Source: Zychaea mexicana
Taxonomy: Eukaryota; Mucoromycota; Mucoromycetes; Mucorales; Lichtheimiaceae
Length of the DNA: 64,000 bases
Direction: 5' to 3'
Assembly: GCF_025766255.1 (NCBI RefSeq)
Contig: NW_026516674.1
Location: 248,001 to 312,000, forward strand
The translations under genes and the position numbers were made by a program. Positions 33,415 through 45,508 of this stretch are shown here, piece by piece. The notes under the pieces were generated by a model. It was not told where the DNA came from, did not search any database, and was given only the letters and a program-made list of their open reading frames with translations. Each line of letters starts with the position of its first letter. The stretch's first letter is position 1.

Positions 33415-35434
33415 GGTTTAATATATATATAAAGTTCCGTGGAAAAAGAGAGAATGAATGCTGCTATTAGCTGGCGGAAAAAAACCCAGCATGCCAGCAT
33501 GTGGGGGAGAACTTGAACGGAGAATGGATGGTTACCCAGTGCCCCGATGTGACGTTGTCGTTGCCAAGGGAGGTTTTTTTGACATCTGATGGCAATAACC
33601 CCGCAGACCCGACTTCTTTTTTTAGTGACAAAGCTACATCATTGGTGTTAATTCAGAACCAAACGAAAGACTAGCGCCATCTATACTATGAAGCCTTTCC
33701 CAGAAAGCAGAAAGTAGCATCTCGCCAGGATGCGCCAATACCCTTGTGAAGATTCGGGTTATAGCTGTAGACCATATCAGTACATTCCACTTGTAATAAG
33801 CAGTGGCTCTATCGAATATTCAATTGATAAGACATTCGAGTACAATGGCGTATTCATGTGTCCATGATATAATAATCGGGTCGATAAAGTTTGCATACCT
33901 TTTTAATCAAGCTGTTATTTTACTGCTCAAGAACAATATGATGGCGGGCCTTATCATCACGCATGGCTTGCACAGCAGTGGAACATCTCTTTAGAGTTAC
34001 TTGCTTTGCCCCCACTAACAGCAGCAAACTGCAATACCGACTCGACACCGGAAGACAATTATGATTAACGAGCCAATAAACGGATTCAAACGCATAACAA
34101 GCAAACCGGCTGGGACAGTGCTGAAAGAAACTTTTTATTATTATAAAGCGACCGTGCTATTGTCTATCGAGAAAGCTGCAGACTAAAAGGAACAGAGCTG
34201 CTAGCGTCCCAACATGCATGATAGAAAGCTTTAAAGCGCCTTATTTTACATGCCTTTAAATACATGTAAATACATTTTAAGATGCCGCAAATGCATATGG
34301 AGGTATCCAAATTCGACTAAAGCTACTTTACGTTTTGGATGAGGCAACACTATGTGGAAGTTGTCTACTGTATATCTGCGAAAACGTCAAACTTAGAGAC
34401 TCTTAACAATTTGGATTGATTGATATTTAATAGATTTGCAGTGGAGCAATTTTCTCATTGTGCAATGTTGGCTTTAACATTCGGTGGCTGATGTAATAAA
34501 TGAGCTATCAGTTGATGCAGCAGCTCCTCTATTCTCTGGCTACAAACAAGATCCATCATCAAAGGAGGAACGTTACTTTTATTTGTTCGTATGACTACAA
34601 AAGATAGGAATGTAATTGATCCACTTCTCTGGCTCTGAAACCATGTAGATGCAGGATAATGACTTGTAGGCGAAGCACAGCCACTTTGAAACATTACCGT
34701 ATGAATTTTGCTCGTATATAATAGTGATCGAATTGTTCGTTGGTATGATAGAAATGTTCATTCCATCCACAAAGCCAGACTCCGGCAACAGCCTCAGGCA
34801 TGAATTTTATGATAAAGTTGACAGAAAATAGGAGCAAAGAAGATACATTATTGTTGCTGTTTCATTGACAAGATATTTTAAATGTATGTAGTTGACATAA
34901 CCATTGAAAGATAGATTGTTTCTTCTACCTTTTTATTGTGCTGGCACTGGCTATCAGATGAATTAACGAAGAGTTGGTGCTTATCGATATCTTAAAAAAC
35001 CGACATGTTCTAACAAATTCCAAATTGTTTTGACGAGCGCGATCGATTCTATGCTGCATAGACGAGCGATGTAATGTTCTATGAGGCCGTTGATGTTACA
35101 GCAATTCGAGGAATCGGGGTGGCGGCTACGATTATCACTATCGTCACCATATATATCGCTGCCTTGATAATCATTGGCACAGTCTTTACCGAGGACATCG
35201 CCGCCTCTGCAATTGAGGCTGTTGTATATAAGTCAAGGCTAACTCATCCGTAGTGATCTCGTAAGGACCCTGGTCGCTTTCGCCTTCCGTGTAGTTCTCG
35301 GTGGAAAAGTCTACTTCTTTTTGACAAAAGATTCCCGTATATGTATACATGAAATATGAGATGTAAGTCTTATAATGTTCTATTGGTTGTTAGTGTTAGA
35401 TTAGCCTGTCGTTACAGTGGTATATACATATTAA
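33415..35434. other. intergenic region without a supported gene
   Basis: About 2 kb. Only short frames (33803-33994, 34455-34694, 34579-34788) with no motif. No element ends were recognised. Confidence 0.5.
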
Positions 35435-36457
35435 TTATAACCAAACCTTACATTTACCAACAACCATGAAGAGCGCTCGTTGCCGCTCACTCATGGCAGT
35501 GACCCTGCTGTTCTTCATCATCTTGCACGATAGATGGACGAAATGTTGGGGATCCATCCAGCGAGGGTTTACTGTATCCATCACCGATTGCAATTGAGCT
35601 CGTAAATCATCCAATGTTGCTGCTGTTGCTCGTTCCTTGACCCTTATCCTGAACAAGCTGCAGGCCAACACTATGACCGATATAGGACACAGTGCCAGCT
35701 CTGAGTGTATCGACTGGTAATTAGCTTCAGGCACTGCCAACACTGGTAACTTTTCCGGATGAAAGTTGCCGTCAGGTAGATTTAATTGTGTTCCCAGTAT
35801 CATTGCAAGCTTCTGGTGAAGGAGTGTATCGGATGGTGCCGTCGATAATATCACAGCAACAACAGTCGAAGCAAATGCAGCACCGGAATTGGCTTCTCCG
35901 AATAGTTTCTTTTTTACATACGCGGCAACTGTCGTCGTCGACGACCCGTCAGGCCACTTTGTCTTCAACGATGATAATATCTCGGAGCAGAACTCGTTTG
36001 TGGCTGGTCTTATCTGTGGGAGTATTATGGTATAGTGCGATGAGTTTATTTTGGCCATGAGAGTCGAAAATAAGCTATATACGTTTTTTTTCTGATAACA
36101 AGACACGTCTGCGATAAACAAAGGAACGCTTAGACGCTGCGGTGGCCAATCGACAGGAGAGTCGGTGTGCTGGTGATACGTAGCGTTGTGTTATTTTGAC
36201 ATTCTACATAGATAGCAGAGGCTCAGATCCCACAGTGGCGCCTGGAATGAACTCCTGGCACTGTTGTATAATGAGGATGTCTGTGTTTCGGTCACATTAC
36301 TTACTCGAGCCAACATGTCTTTTAAAACAGGAAGTAAAAGATTGTATGTATATATTGTTTGCAAAGGTTGTAACTCGTCAGTTAAATTAACCACAGGTAC
36401 AAGCAGGTTGGAGTGAGCACTTTTACAGGAAAAAATTATGCAGGAATCATTTTTCAA
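35435..36457 (-). pseudogene. hypothetical protein with one internal stop
   Basis: One reading frame runs from ATG 36457 to a stop at 35435 and is broken only by a TAA at 36191-36193 (88 codons before it, about 250 after). Segments include DELQPLQTIYTYNLLLPVLK, NSARSSFQAPLWDLSLCYL, HYTIILPQIRPATNEFCSEI and DTVNPRWMDPQHFVHLS. I do not recognise the family. A short intron around the stop is possible (AG acceptors lie nearby), in which case it would be a gene. There is no signal peptide or clear transmembrane segment. It could also be a relic of a repeated genomic family. Confidence 0.45.
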
Positions 36458-37586
36458 TTTTCAATCATTCCACTATTGAATTTGGATACTTTCTATTAAC
36501 TTTTGGATACGTATTGAAATTTGCATACTTATTCATTTGTTTCCAACCAAACAATCTATCATAGAAGCTGTTCTTTAAGCTATCCTTCAAGATTAACATT
36601 CATTCTCCAAGGCGGTGTTGAAAGCACCTCGATCGATTCTTTATCATTTTCTTTTGGAAGCATAGGGTAGTCAAGATGGTATACAACATCGGTCGATAGA
36701 ACTAAATGCAGCGAGGACAAAGCTCAACATTATTCCGTAGAGAATAAGAGCATTAAAATAAATAAATATAAACAGAGAAAGTTGAGACATGGGACACGAA
36801 AGATACAACGCCAGGAAATAAATTGAAACCTTTGGAATACAGTACCTATACAGCGAGAAACAAGCAAGGAAACATGGGCGAAAGTACTATGAGAAAGTTT
36901 CGATTCAAGGTCGCTTAGAGTTGGCTTTAATGGGACTCGACCTGTCGGTACTGAATGGTCCAAAGTTGGAGCAAATGGCTCAGTATTGTCAAAACATAAG
37001 GACGTCGAGTCTTGCTTTCATCACCTCCATGAGCTGGTAAATGTCTCCATGAGGGCGTTTTTCTAGATAATGACAGCGACGGCGGCGCTATAATGTAGGG
37101 CGATCGAATGATAAGCTTGTTACATTGCCAGTCGATTCTCGAATACTACGTTGTGTCACCATCTTTAGGTCGTATCCACATCATGTGAGCTGACACTTCT
37201 TTGGATCTAAAAGGAAGCGCAATAAACTAATGGCGAGACCACCACGCTTCACTGCAACCTTTTTGGAAGATGATTTTTCTTTTTCTGTATATGTATCGCT
37301 GCCGATAGAAGAATGCGTCCTTGGGATGGTGCATTGGCCTGACCTTTAGTATGTATTCACCTCTTCGCATATTAACATAACCAATCTTCATCATGTTAAA
37401 AAGGCTTTGAGAAGCAGCAATTAAGAATTGACATCATTCTTTAATTATTATCCATCGATATTCATTAAACTATCGAAATCTTCGATTTGTATCAAGGGTC
37501 CTTTGTATCCTTTCTATATACATAAAAAAAAGGTAAATCGCATGGATTCCATAAAACCTCTTTCATCGTCTCTCTACATTTCTCAG
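36458..37586. other. intergenic region without a supported gene
   Basis: 1.1 kb with no supported gene. The frame at 36730-36963 (minus) has no motif. Confidence 0.5.
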
Positions 37587-39034
37587 TTAATTTACCTTTT
37601 GTGCTACTACGGAGTACCATGACATGTATGTCTGGTGAGTGTCTACTTCCTCGTGCAAGTCCTTGATTGCTGCAGCCAGCTGCTTTTCGCTAATCAATTT
37701 GCTTTGCACCCATTTCTGTCGATTTGTTTCGATAATTCGGTCCCAATGTTCCAGCAAGAGACTTCCTACAGCTCCGCCATAGCGACCTACAGGTGTGTGG
37801 ATATGTTTTATCTGCATCCCCATTAACTGGCTGATCGCAGCCATTCGGTTTGGTAGTGGGTTTTGAATTGATGCTGTCATGCTATCTTGATCTGGTGCAT
37901 TGGCCACTGTGAAGTATATATAGTCTCACACGCCAATTAGCGGGCTTTGTAACACACAAAATCCAGGTACACAAAGATAAATAGGCCTCTTACGTTGCAT
38001 AATGGTTGTCATTGCAGGACCAGCCTATATATAGAAAAAAAAGAATAAAGAGTTTAAAAATAAGTTACAAATGACCGCAAAAGGTTAAAAACAGAGAGTC
38101 GTGGCCTACATCGACAAGAGCCGGGTATGTCTCCAAACACTCGATGTAGGCGCCCTTTTTCATAATCCGAACGAGTTCTTTCAGAACAGCATCCCAGTCT
38201 TCGTCCGGTACTACGTCTGCCATGCAACGGATAAATATGAAGTCAAATGTATCGTTTTCGTACGGTAATGGCAATTCCAAAAGATCGACTCGTTGAAACA
38301 CTACGTTCCTTGATACGTTTCTGTTTCATCCAGTTGATCAGCAACCAAGGTATTCTTATTTTAGTTCACCATATTCTTCTCTTAGATGCAAAATTCATAT
38401 CATTCGTCTTCGCTGCTAGTTACCCAGTCGGAAATATGTTCTTTTCAATGTCGATGCCGGTGAAATGTGATATAGGGTATTTTGTGGCCATGTCCTGCAT
38501 ACATGTATAATTATTAATATGCCTTCTCTCTCCATCTTTTAGGGAGTCGAACTGCTGCATTCTTTGTGATCCATGTGGAATTAAGGGGTGGGGTGGGGGG
38601 GGGGAGAGAGGAGAGAAAAAAATAGTTCATCTTTCTATACCGTTGTCCAAAAGCCGGCACCGCATCTATAATTACGTTACGTTTGTCGGTTAGGATTGGA
38701 TGCAGAAGCAGCTGTAATGGTTCTTTCACTTTAATGCTTTACCCAATGTCCAGCACTTCACTGCCTCCTGACTTGAGCAATTGATCAATAGGTGCCTTAA
38801 AGTCGCTAATAAAACACGCACAAAACATCGCAGTATTGACATGAGCATAAAGACAAAGAGTAGGAAATCCTCAATTATATCTTACCCCTCGAGTGCAAGT
38901 TTCAAAGCACTGTGTCTGACCCAATCGCGCTCTACGTCAATAACTGAATTGATTTGTCGCAATTGTTTGCCGTCTTTGGGACTCGAGCGCCATTTCGACT
39001 TCAAAAAGCTGGTGAAGCTGGAAGACGTTGTCAT
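37587..39034 (-). CDS. SAM-dependent methyltransferase (class I)
   Basis: Seven exons join in phase: 39034-38886, 38805-38743, 38665-38641, 38494-38424, 38320-38110, 38024-37994 and 37906-37587 (289 residues). Motif I, the SAM-binding loop, is EVLDIGCGAGFWT, split over two short introns. It is followed by HFTGIDIEKN (acidic residue of motif post-I) and LPLPYENDTFDFIFIRCMAD (motif II region), then LKELVRIMKKGAYIECLETY. This is the arrangement of a Methyltransf_11/25 protein of a type frequent in Mucorales, with VDVERDWVRHSALKLALEG-like start. The substrate is unknown. An in-frame ATG 21 bases upstream (39055) is possible. The third exon is only 25 bases, but phase and motif I require it. Confidence 0.85.
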
Positions 39035-39666
39035 TTTCGGTGCTTGTGTAATCATTGTATGTTATGTAATTTAAGTTCCTTGGTACAATAATCAACAGGA
39101 AGGCTAATTCAGACCGACATGCTCTTTTTAATCAAACAAATATGCAATCTAGAGAATATATACAGATGCGTGAAGCGGAATGAAACGAAGTAAAAAAACA
39201 AGGAGCAGCTGCAAAGAAAAGAAAAGAAAAAGCCCGTTTTTTTAGTGCGCCCTGTTGCCTTAATTCGTGCATTGGCGTAGCACCAGGAAAAAAGTGCTTA
39301 GCCTCACTTGGAAACAAAAGGGTCAGTTTTTAATTAAAAGAGAGCAACGAAAGTGGATGTCTGCTTAATCATTCGTGATCCTTGGTGTCTATGTAGATCA
39401 ACGGGTCACAATACTGATAATATGTTCTCCACAGCAGTTGCTTTTCAAAAGAACAGTACTGTACTATATCGATGGACATATTCCATAGCCCTTTTATGGA
39501 TGATTCTCTCTGACAGATTGAAAAGGACAACACGAGTGGCAACACCGACGGATCAAAAAGGCCAGATTTGAATGCTAAACACAAATACATCATCTCTAGT
39601 ATACTAATACACATTATTCGCCATAGTAACCATTACAACGATACTCTATTAGAAGGGGTTTTCCAT
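39035..39666. other. intergenic region
   Basis: 632 bases between the methyltransferase start and the acyl-CoA dehydrogenase end. No gene is supported; it contains the methyltransferase promoter and the 3' UTR of its neighbour. Confidence 0.5.
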
Positions 39667-41323
39667 TCACAGTCCACCAATGGCGCTGGCACCGGATGAA
39701 GCCATATCAGCCAAACCACGGGAGATGATAAGTCTTTGGATTTGGCTGGTGCCTTCATAAATCGTATAGATACGAGCATCACGATAGAGTTTTTCTATTG
39801 GGTATTCCGTGTTGAAGCCATTGCCACCAAAAATCTGGAGAGCGTCACCGGCAGTCTTATTTGCTACTTCAGATGCCAAAGCTATTGAATGTTGGGCAGG
39901 TTAGCTTACTTTCACCGGCTTTATCCCAGCTATTGCTTACCTTTAGCTATACTAGCATGCCAGGTGTTCTTTTGACCTTGGTCGCGCATTAATGCTGCAC
40001 GATATACCATCATGCGCGCGCTCTCTATGCCGATACTGTATACGCATTATACGGCCCCCAGGATAGATATATGAGATCAACGGCTACGCATATACGACAT
40101 TATTACTCTTCGTCTTCAGATAAAAAGGACTTACGCCATATCAGCCAACATGAATGCCACGGCTTGATGTTTGAATATCTCCTTGCCCATCGTCTTTCGC
40201 TCAAGTGCATATTTTGTAGCCTCCTCCATTGCACGTCGAGCCAATCCTACAGCAGCAGATGCAACCAATGGGCGCGTGATATCGAATGCGCCCATGGCAA
40301 TCTTAAAACCTTGGCCTGCGGTGCCCAGCACATTTTCCTCGGGCACAGCAACATCTTCAAACGTCACTCCACGCGTATCCGACGCACGCTGACCCATATT
40401 GATTTCCTTTCGGCCACGCTGGATACCAGGCGAGTCACCATCCACGATAAAGCCAGTGAACGCTTTCCCAGGTGATACATTTTCTTCCGTGCGAGCAAGG
40501 ACAAAGAACCAGTTGGCATGTCCGCAGTTGGTGATCCACATTTTTTGGCCATTGAGGATCCACTCTTTACCCTTCTTCACTGCTGTAGTACGGAGACCAG
40601 CTACGTCGGACCTATCAGAAAATACATGATTAGAGAGAGAATCTCTCATATAATAATCGTATAATGAATTTGGATTGCCAGATGCTAATCCTTACCCTGC
40701 GCCTGGTTCGGTTACGCCGTAGGATGCCATCAGGGGTGCTTCGGTCATCCGGCCGAGGTATTTCTTTTTTTGGGCATCATTGGCAGCGACGAGCAGCGGC
40801 GCCTCGGCGAGGTTGTTGCCTTCAATGGCGGTTTGGATACCTTATTTATATTTTTCCAAGGGGTCGTTCAGATACTTTTCTGTTGCAACTTCTTTTACAA
40901 GCAAGTTTCCTGTTTTACCTGTGCATCCATAACCGAGCTCTTCGGAAATAATAGCGCTATCAACCACACCCAGACCCATACCGCCATATTCAGCGCCAAT
41001 ATGCGTATTGACCAAACCAAGTTCCCAGGCCTTCTTAATCACCTCTTAAAATTGTATTCGTCCGGTCAAAATCGTTAGCTTTGTACCATATATTCGACTA
41101 CACCCGCTTAAAGTGCAGGCCTACACCGTCTCTCACCTGTAGGATATTCTCCCGTCGCGTCATGCTCGGCTGCTACAGGTATGACCTCTTCGCGTGTGAA
41201 CTTGCGGACCATCTCTTGCATGGATTTCTGCTCGTCCGACAAGGTGAAACTCAAGCCAGAATAGTTTCGGCGGAGCGACGCAGGGGAAAAGATGGGTCGT
41301 GCAATACGGGATAACAGGTGCAT
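39667..41323 (-). CDS. ACADM: medium-chain acyl-CoA dehydrogenase
   Basis: Six exons join in phase: 41323-41137, 41044-40919, 40840-40696, 40611-40135, 40035-39941 and 39881-39667 (414 residues). This FAD flavoenzyme catalyses the first step of mitochondrial beta-oxidation. Family blocks: [93 protein letters not shown] and [15 protein letters not shown]. The catalytic base is the Glu in [11 protein letters not shown] (about residue 386), the position that marks medium- and short-chain enzymes. The Arg/Ser-rich N-terminus [20 protein letters not shown] is a typical matrix targeting peptide. It is closer to animal ACADM than to isovaleryl- or glutaryl-CoA dehydrogenases. Confidence 0.95.
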
Positions 41324-42770
41324 TGTAGGGAAAGGATATAGTAGGTGGAGGTGGTAAGAGAAAAGAAGAAGAAACGCAAAAAGTATAGGAGGGAAAACAA
41401 ACTTGTGAACTTTCTTCACAATCAAGTAAAGGTCATATGGGCGTACTCACGCTATGAGATACTGTACATTGGCATTTTTCACATGTCGGTTGTACTACAT
41501 ACGCAGGTGATGATTCATCGGGCATAATATTGGCACACTCTGCTTTATATGTTGGCTTTGACGACAACTCTATTCTCGACCTAACAACAGAATCCTTACA
41601 CAGCATCTTTATTCATAGCTGGGGAATGGACAATATCGCCGTACTGTAGCGACTTACCCTTTCATTCCAGGAGGCCATAATGCCTAAGTCAAAATAGTCC
41701 AAATTCGCTTCAAGCACACTTCTCACGCACAACTTGTTACATACATCCATTGCAACTTGGAAGGCGTGTGCGGGAAGTATGCTGGTAGCGAATTTTGATA
41801 GCGACAAAGCAATATATTTACACGACACAATAAGTCTAATTTTATTGCTACGCAGGACTTACAAGTGACGATATCGCTCGATAATTTACTTTTACTGCTT
41901 GGTTCTTTTCGCACTCGCTTCTTGGCATTTTCCTTTACTTTATTTCACCTGTATCTCCTGCTACTGTAAGAGAAATTATTACCTGCATTTGATTAAAGAG
42001 CACAGCACAAAGGCTGCCAAAGGCCCATAGATCTTGCTTTGTTTGGAGTAGTCGAAGTATCAATTGATATTGACACATTTGTCAAAGTCTGAAGGCCATT
42101 GTCGAAATGTATTGTGCGTAATGAGAAAAAAGACCTACAAATAGAATAATATAGGTAAGCTGTAGTATCAAACATAAACCTATGTATCCTAATACGTATG
42201 TCATCTTTGCGGCTTGCTTGCAAAGCTGATGTCACTACTTTTTTCAACGGCACATAAATCCACGGCAGTATTGCTTTGTGACAACCCCACCCTCCGTTGT
42301 ATTGCGTTTGCTCCTTTCTCTTCTCTACAGTTGAAACAAACATAACACTGTGTACGGGTCAACCGATTCTCATGTGTTATAGAAATGGTATTTCCTGAGG
42401 AATACATATTGCCAGTGATGCAGCTGCGAGATTCAGTAGGTAACGCAGGCAGTATCATAGCAAAATCCAGTCCCGTTTAGTCTCTTTTGCTCAAGTTCAT
42501 ACATACTCCTGCGTAGTTCTTAACTGTTTACTGAAAAAACAATACAACAAATGGCATGACAAAAGGCCAAGCGTCTATTCTCTTGAATGTTCACTAAACT
42601 TTTGTCAAGATATAAGAATTTAAGATAAAGTACTGCACTGCTGCGTGCCATGTTCTGGTATACTATTATTGACAGTTTTCTAATGATTACTATATGCGTA
42701 CTGTACACATTAGAAATAGTTGTTGATATAAAAGAAAGCAAAATAAAGAGGCGGCAAAAAAAAAAATAAA
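41324..42770. other. intergenic region without a supported gene
   Basis: 1.4 kb. Overlapping minus-strand frames at 41993-42458 look weakly protein-like but shift frame and have no recognised motif; they may be a decayed mobile element. Confidence 0.45.
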
Positions 42771-44854
42771 CTACTTTTCGTTGACGGATACTGCCTCGTT
42801 TAAAGCAGGACTCCATTTTTCCACAAACTGCCGAATGCCGAGACACTGCATCATGGAGGGTGAGCGTGCAAATGCATCTACTAATCCGATCATTCCATCA
42901 CGGCAAGGTATCTGTACATGCTGTACCATCTTGTTTCCAAAATATAGCACCGAGAAAGCAGCAGACAGCGTATCCAGCAGCTGGAAAACACAAAATCCAT
43001 CCAAATTGTCAGCAAAAACAACAAATAAACTCAAAAAAGGCTGTAAACAAATATTATTTACCTCGATGATCATGCAACGATCGTTTGCTTGAAAAAATGT
43101 CCATACAACCTTGACTAGTCCAAATCCTGCGCGCATACTCTCCATCAATGCCGTCTCGACCTGGTCCGCTGTGGATGGCGACGTTGGTTCATGGAAATAG
43201 TCTGTCCATCCACGATCCCGAATCCGCTCACCATGATGCCTTGCGAACGCCTGCATCATTTCCGACTGATGCCGCTGCAGTTTTCCCGCAAAATAGATGG
43301 CATGCAAGCGAAGCGCGCAGCGATCCTCGAGCGAGTTCAGCTGATTGTACCGAAATGTTTTGCGGACTTTTTCCCGCCATCTATCCAGTGAAGACCCGCC
43401 CTGCTGGTAGCCACCGCCAGTGATGCGCAAGAGTCCTTCGATTTCAATCTCGAGCTCCTGCACTTGTAGTCGTTCGTCTATGTTCTGTGAATTACTCTGC
43501 TGCAATCCAAGCCAGCGTCGTACACGATCGTTGTCGTCGTTATCATCGTGTTCATCAATCGTGTATTGTATCACCGGTGATGTCAATGTCCGCATTGCAA
43601 ACAATAGGTCAGCCTGCAGCATCCACGCCCGTAGTCGTCTCAAATCCTGTTGTCCGCTGCTGTTCTTTTTCTCCTGGCTCAGTAGCATGTGGGTATGTCT
43701 CTCTGCGAGAGACAGCAAGTTCCGGTGGTTGTCTTGGGTGTCGCCTGTGGCGACCAAATAAAGATGCATCAAGACTAGTGTTTCGATCGTCGTTTTACTG
43801 CAGCAGTCGAATTCTACAAGTTCGTGTGCGAGTCGGTAGCAATCGCGTGCAAGCTGGTCCATGAATGGATAAATGCCAAACTTATCGGGGTGACAGATCA
43901 TGGCGTGGATGGCGCTATACGCATACAGGGCGCAGATCAGCGCTGGGTGGATCTTCCCTGATAGCCGAAAAGCTTGTCAGTTGTATTGCATGCATCACAC
44001 ATGGTGACGGCATCTTGTATCTACACACATACGCACGCTCCGACCCCTGAAAGCATTCTTCTCTTACCTTGATAATAAGATTCTAAAAACCGAGTTTTGT
44101 CGATACGCAAATAGGAAGTACATTTGAGATGCAGTCGGACCAAGTCATCAAACACCGAGGGTGGATACTGGCACAGCTGCTGTGCAAAGTACTGAAAGGT
44201 CCCCGGACTGCTGATGATGCTCGCCGGCGTGTCCTCACCCGCACCGCCACCATACGGAATCATCGGCTCACTTCCCACTGCGTTGGTATCACAGCATGTA
44301 GTGGTGCTCGTCGTCTTTGCTTGCTGCTCCATGGCCGTAGCCACTGGGCTCGGCAGCTGGTTGCGAATGTCCGAAAGGGTTCGGTACAACTCCCCCAACG
44401 TGCGGATATTAGTTTCAAGTTCAAGCAGGGACCGTCGTCGGCTGCCGATCGTCCATCCATTTGGTAACCATTCACCCTCCTTTTCTGCCTGCTGTGTGTC
44501 GCCACCAAGACAAGCAGGCCCTGATGGTCCTTTTGTCTCATCGTTGTCATAGTGAAGAGAACCGTTGCCACCGTGATACGGAAACTGTGTAAGGAAGTCG
44601 ATCGCGTCCGCTGCGGTCGCTGTCGTCGTCGTTGTGGTTGCGGTGTAGTGGAACGTTAACGGGGGTACCATTTCACGTCGATGGGCTGCTCCAAGGGCCG
44701 TAGCTATTATACATCGTTAAGAGCAGACACGCAGCCGTTTGTGAGAAAAAAGAAAAACGGAACGCCGACGTAGACGAGACGCAGGCTCAGTTCTTTTGAG
44801 GTGGGTATTCGTTAGTGGTTTACCAGTGTTTCCAGAAGTTGTGTGGAGAGCCAT
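42771..44854 (-). CDS. fungal transcription-factor-like regulator without visible zinc cluster
   Basis: Four exons join in phase: 44854-44824, 44703-44068, 43957-43062 and 42980-42771 (590 residues). The layout after about residue 150 resembles the middle homology region of fungal Zn2Cys6 regulators: FDDLVRLHLKCTSYLRID, GKIHPALICALYAYSAIHA, ARDCYRLAHELVEFD, IETLVLMHLYLVATGDTQ and a helical C-terminal half. No CxxCx6C zinc cluster is present in the first 150 residues, which are Thr/Ala- and Gly-rich. The protein either lacks a DNA-binding domain or an upstream exon is missed. The last intron is a multiple of three and has no stop, so retention would be silent. Role unknown. Confidence 0.65.
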
Positions 44855-45508
44855 AAGGATAGAGAAGTTTTAGTGTAGCGTTGGAAGTTGGAAGAGTGAA
44901 AAAAGGAGCGAAATACGAAAGAATAAAGTTGGCAGTTATATAAATGGGACGCATGCATGAGAAAAAAAAAACACAAAAAAAAGCTTCTCCATTTTTTTTG
45001 GTGCGTATCAGGACTATTGAGCAACACCGCTTTTGGCGTAAATGCATCGATTCTTACTGGTCCCAAGAAAAAGGTGCAAACGAGCATAACAGGCCACCTA
45101 TTACACATTACACATTGCAGCACAGAGTGAGTATGCGTCAGCAATATGCTCTGAAGTAAAATTACTGCGTGCGTATATCACACACACACACATCTCTTTC
45201 GCACAGACTGAATTTTTCAGACCTTGTCAAAATTTTTTCTTCAGCCGCTCCATGTGTTACCTTGCCCAATTTGACCTATTGTTCGCCCTCACACAATGCA
45301 GTGACATGCATATGGTTTTCTATGGTATGTACGCTATATCAGCTTCTTTGCCTTGACGCTACACATGGGCTACTATATTAATACTAGATACAAATACAGA
45401 TACAAGAGGGACGACCTATCAACGTCGATCATTGCCTCTTTCAAGTTCCTCGTTTCCCCTCGAATTAAATTTCTACGCCACATGCTTTTCCTTTTATTGA
45501 AATAATGT
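44855..45508. other. intergenic region
   Basis: 654 bases between the regulator start and the end of the PH/coiled-coil gene, with A-rich tracts at 44965-44983 and a CA run at 45180-45190. No gene is supported. Confidence 0.5.
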
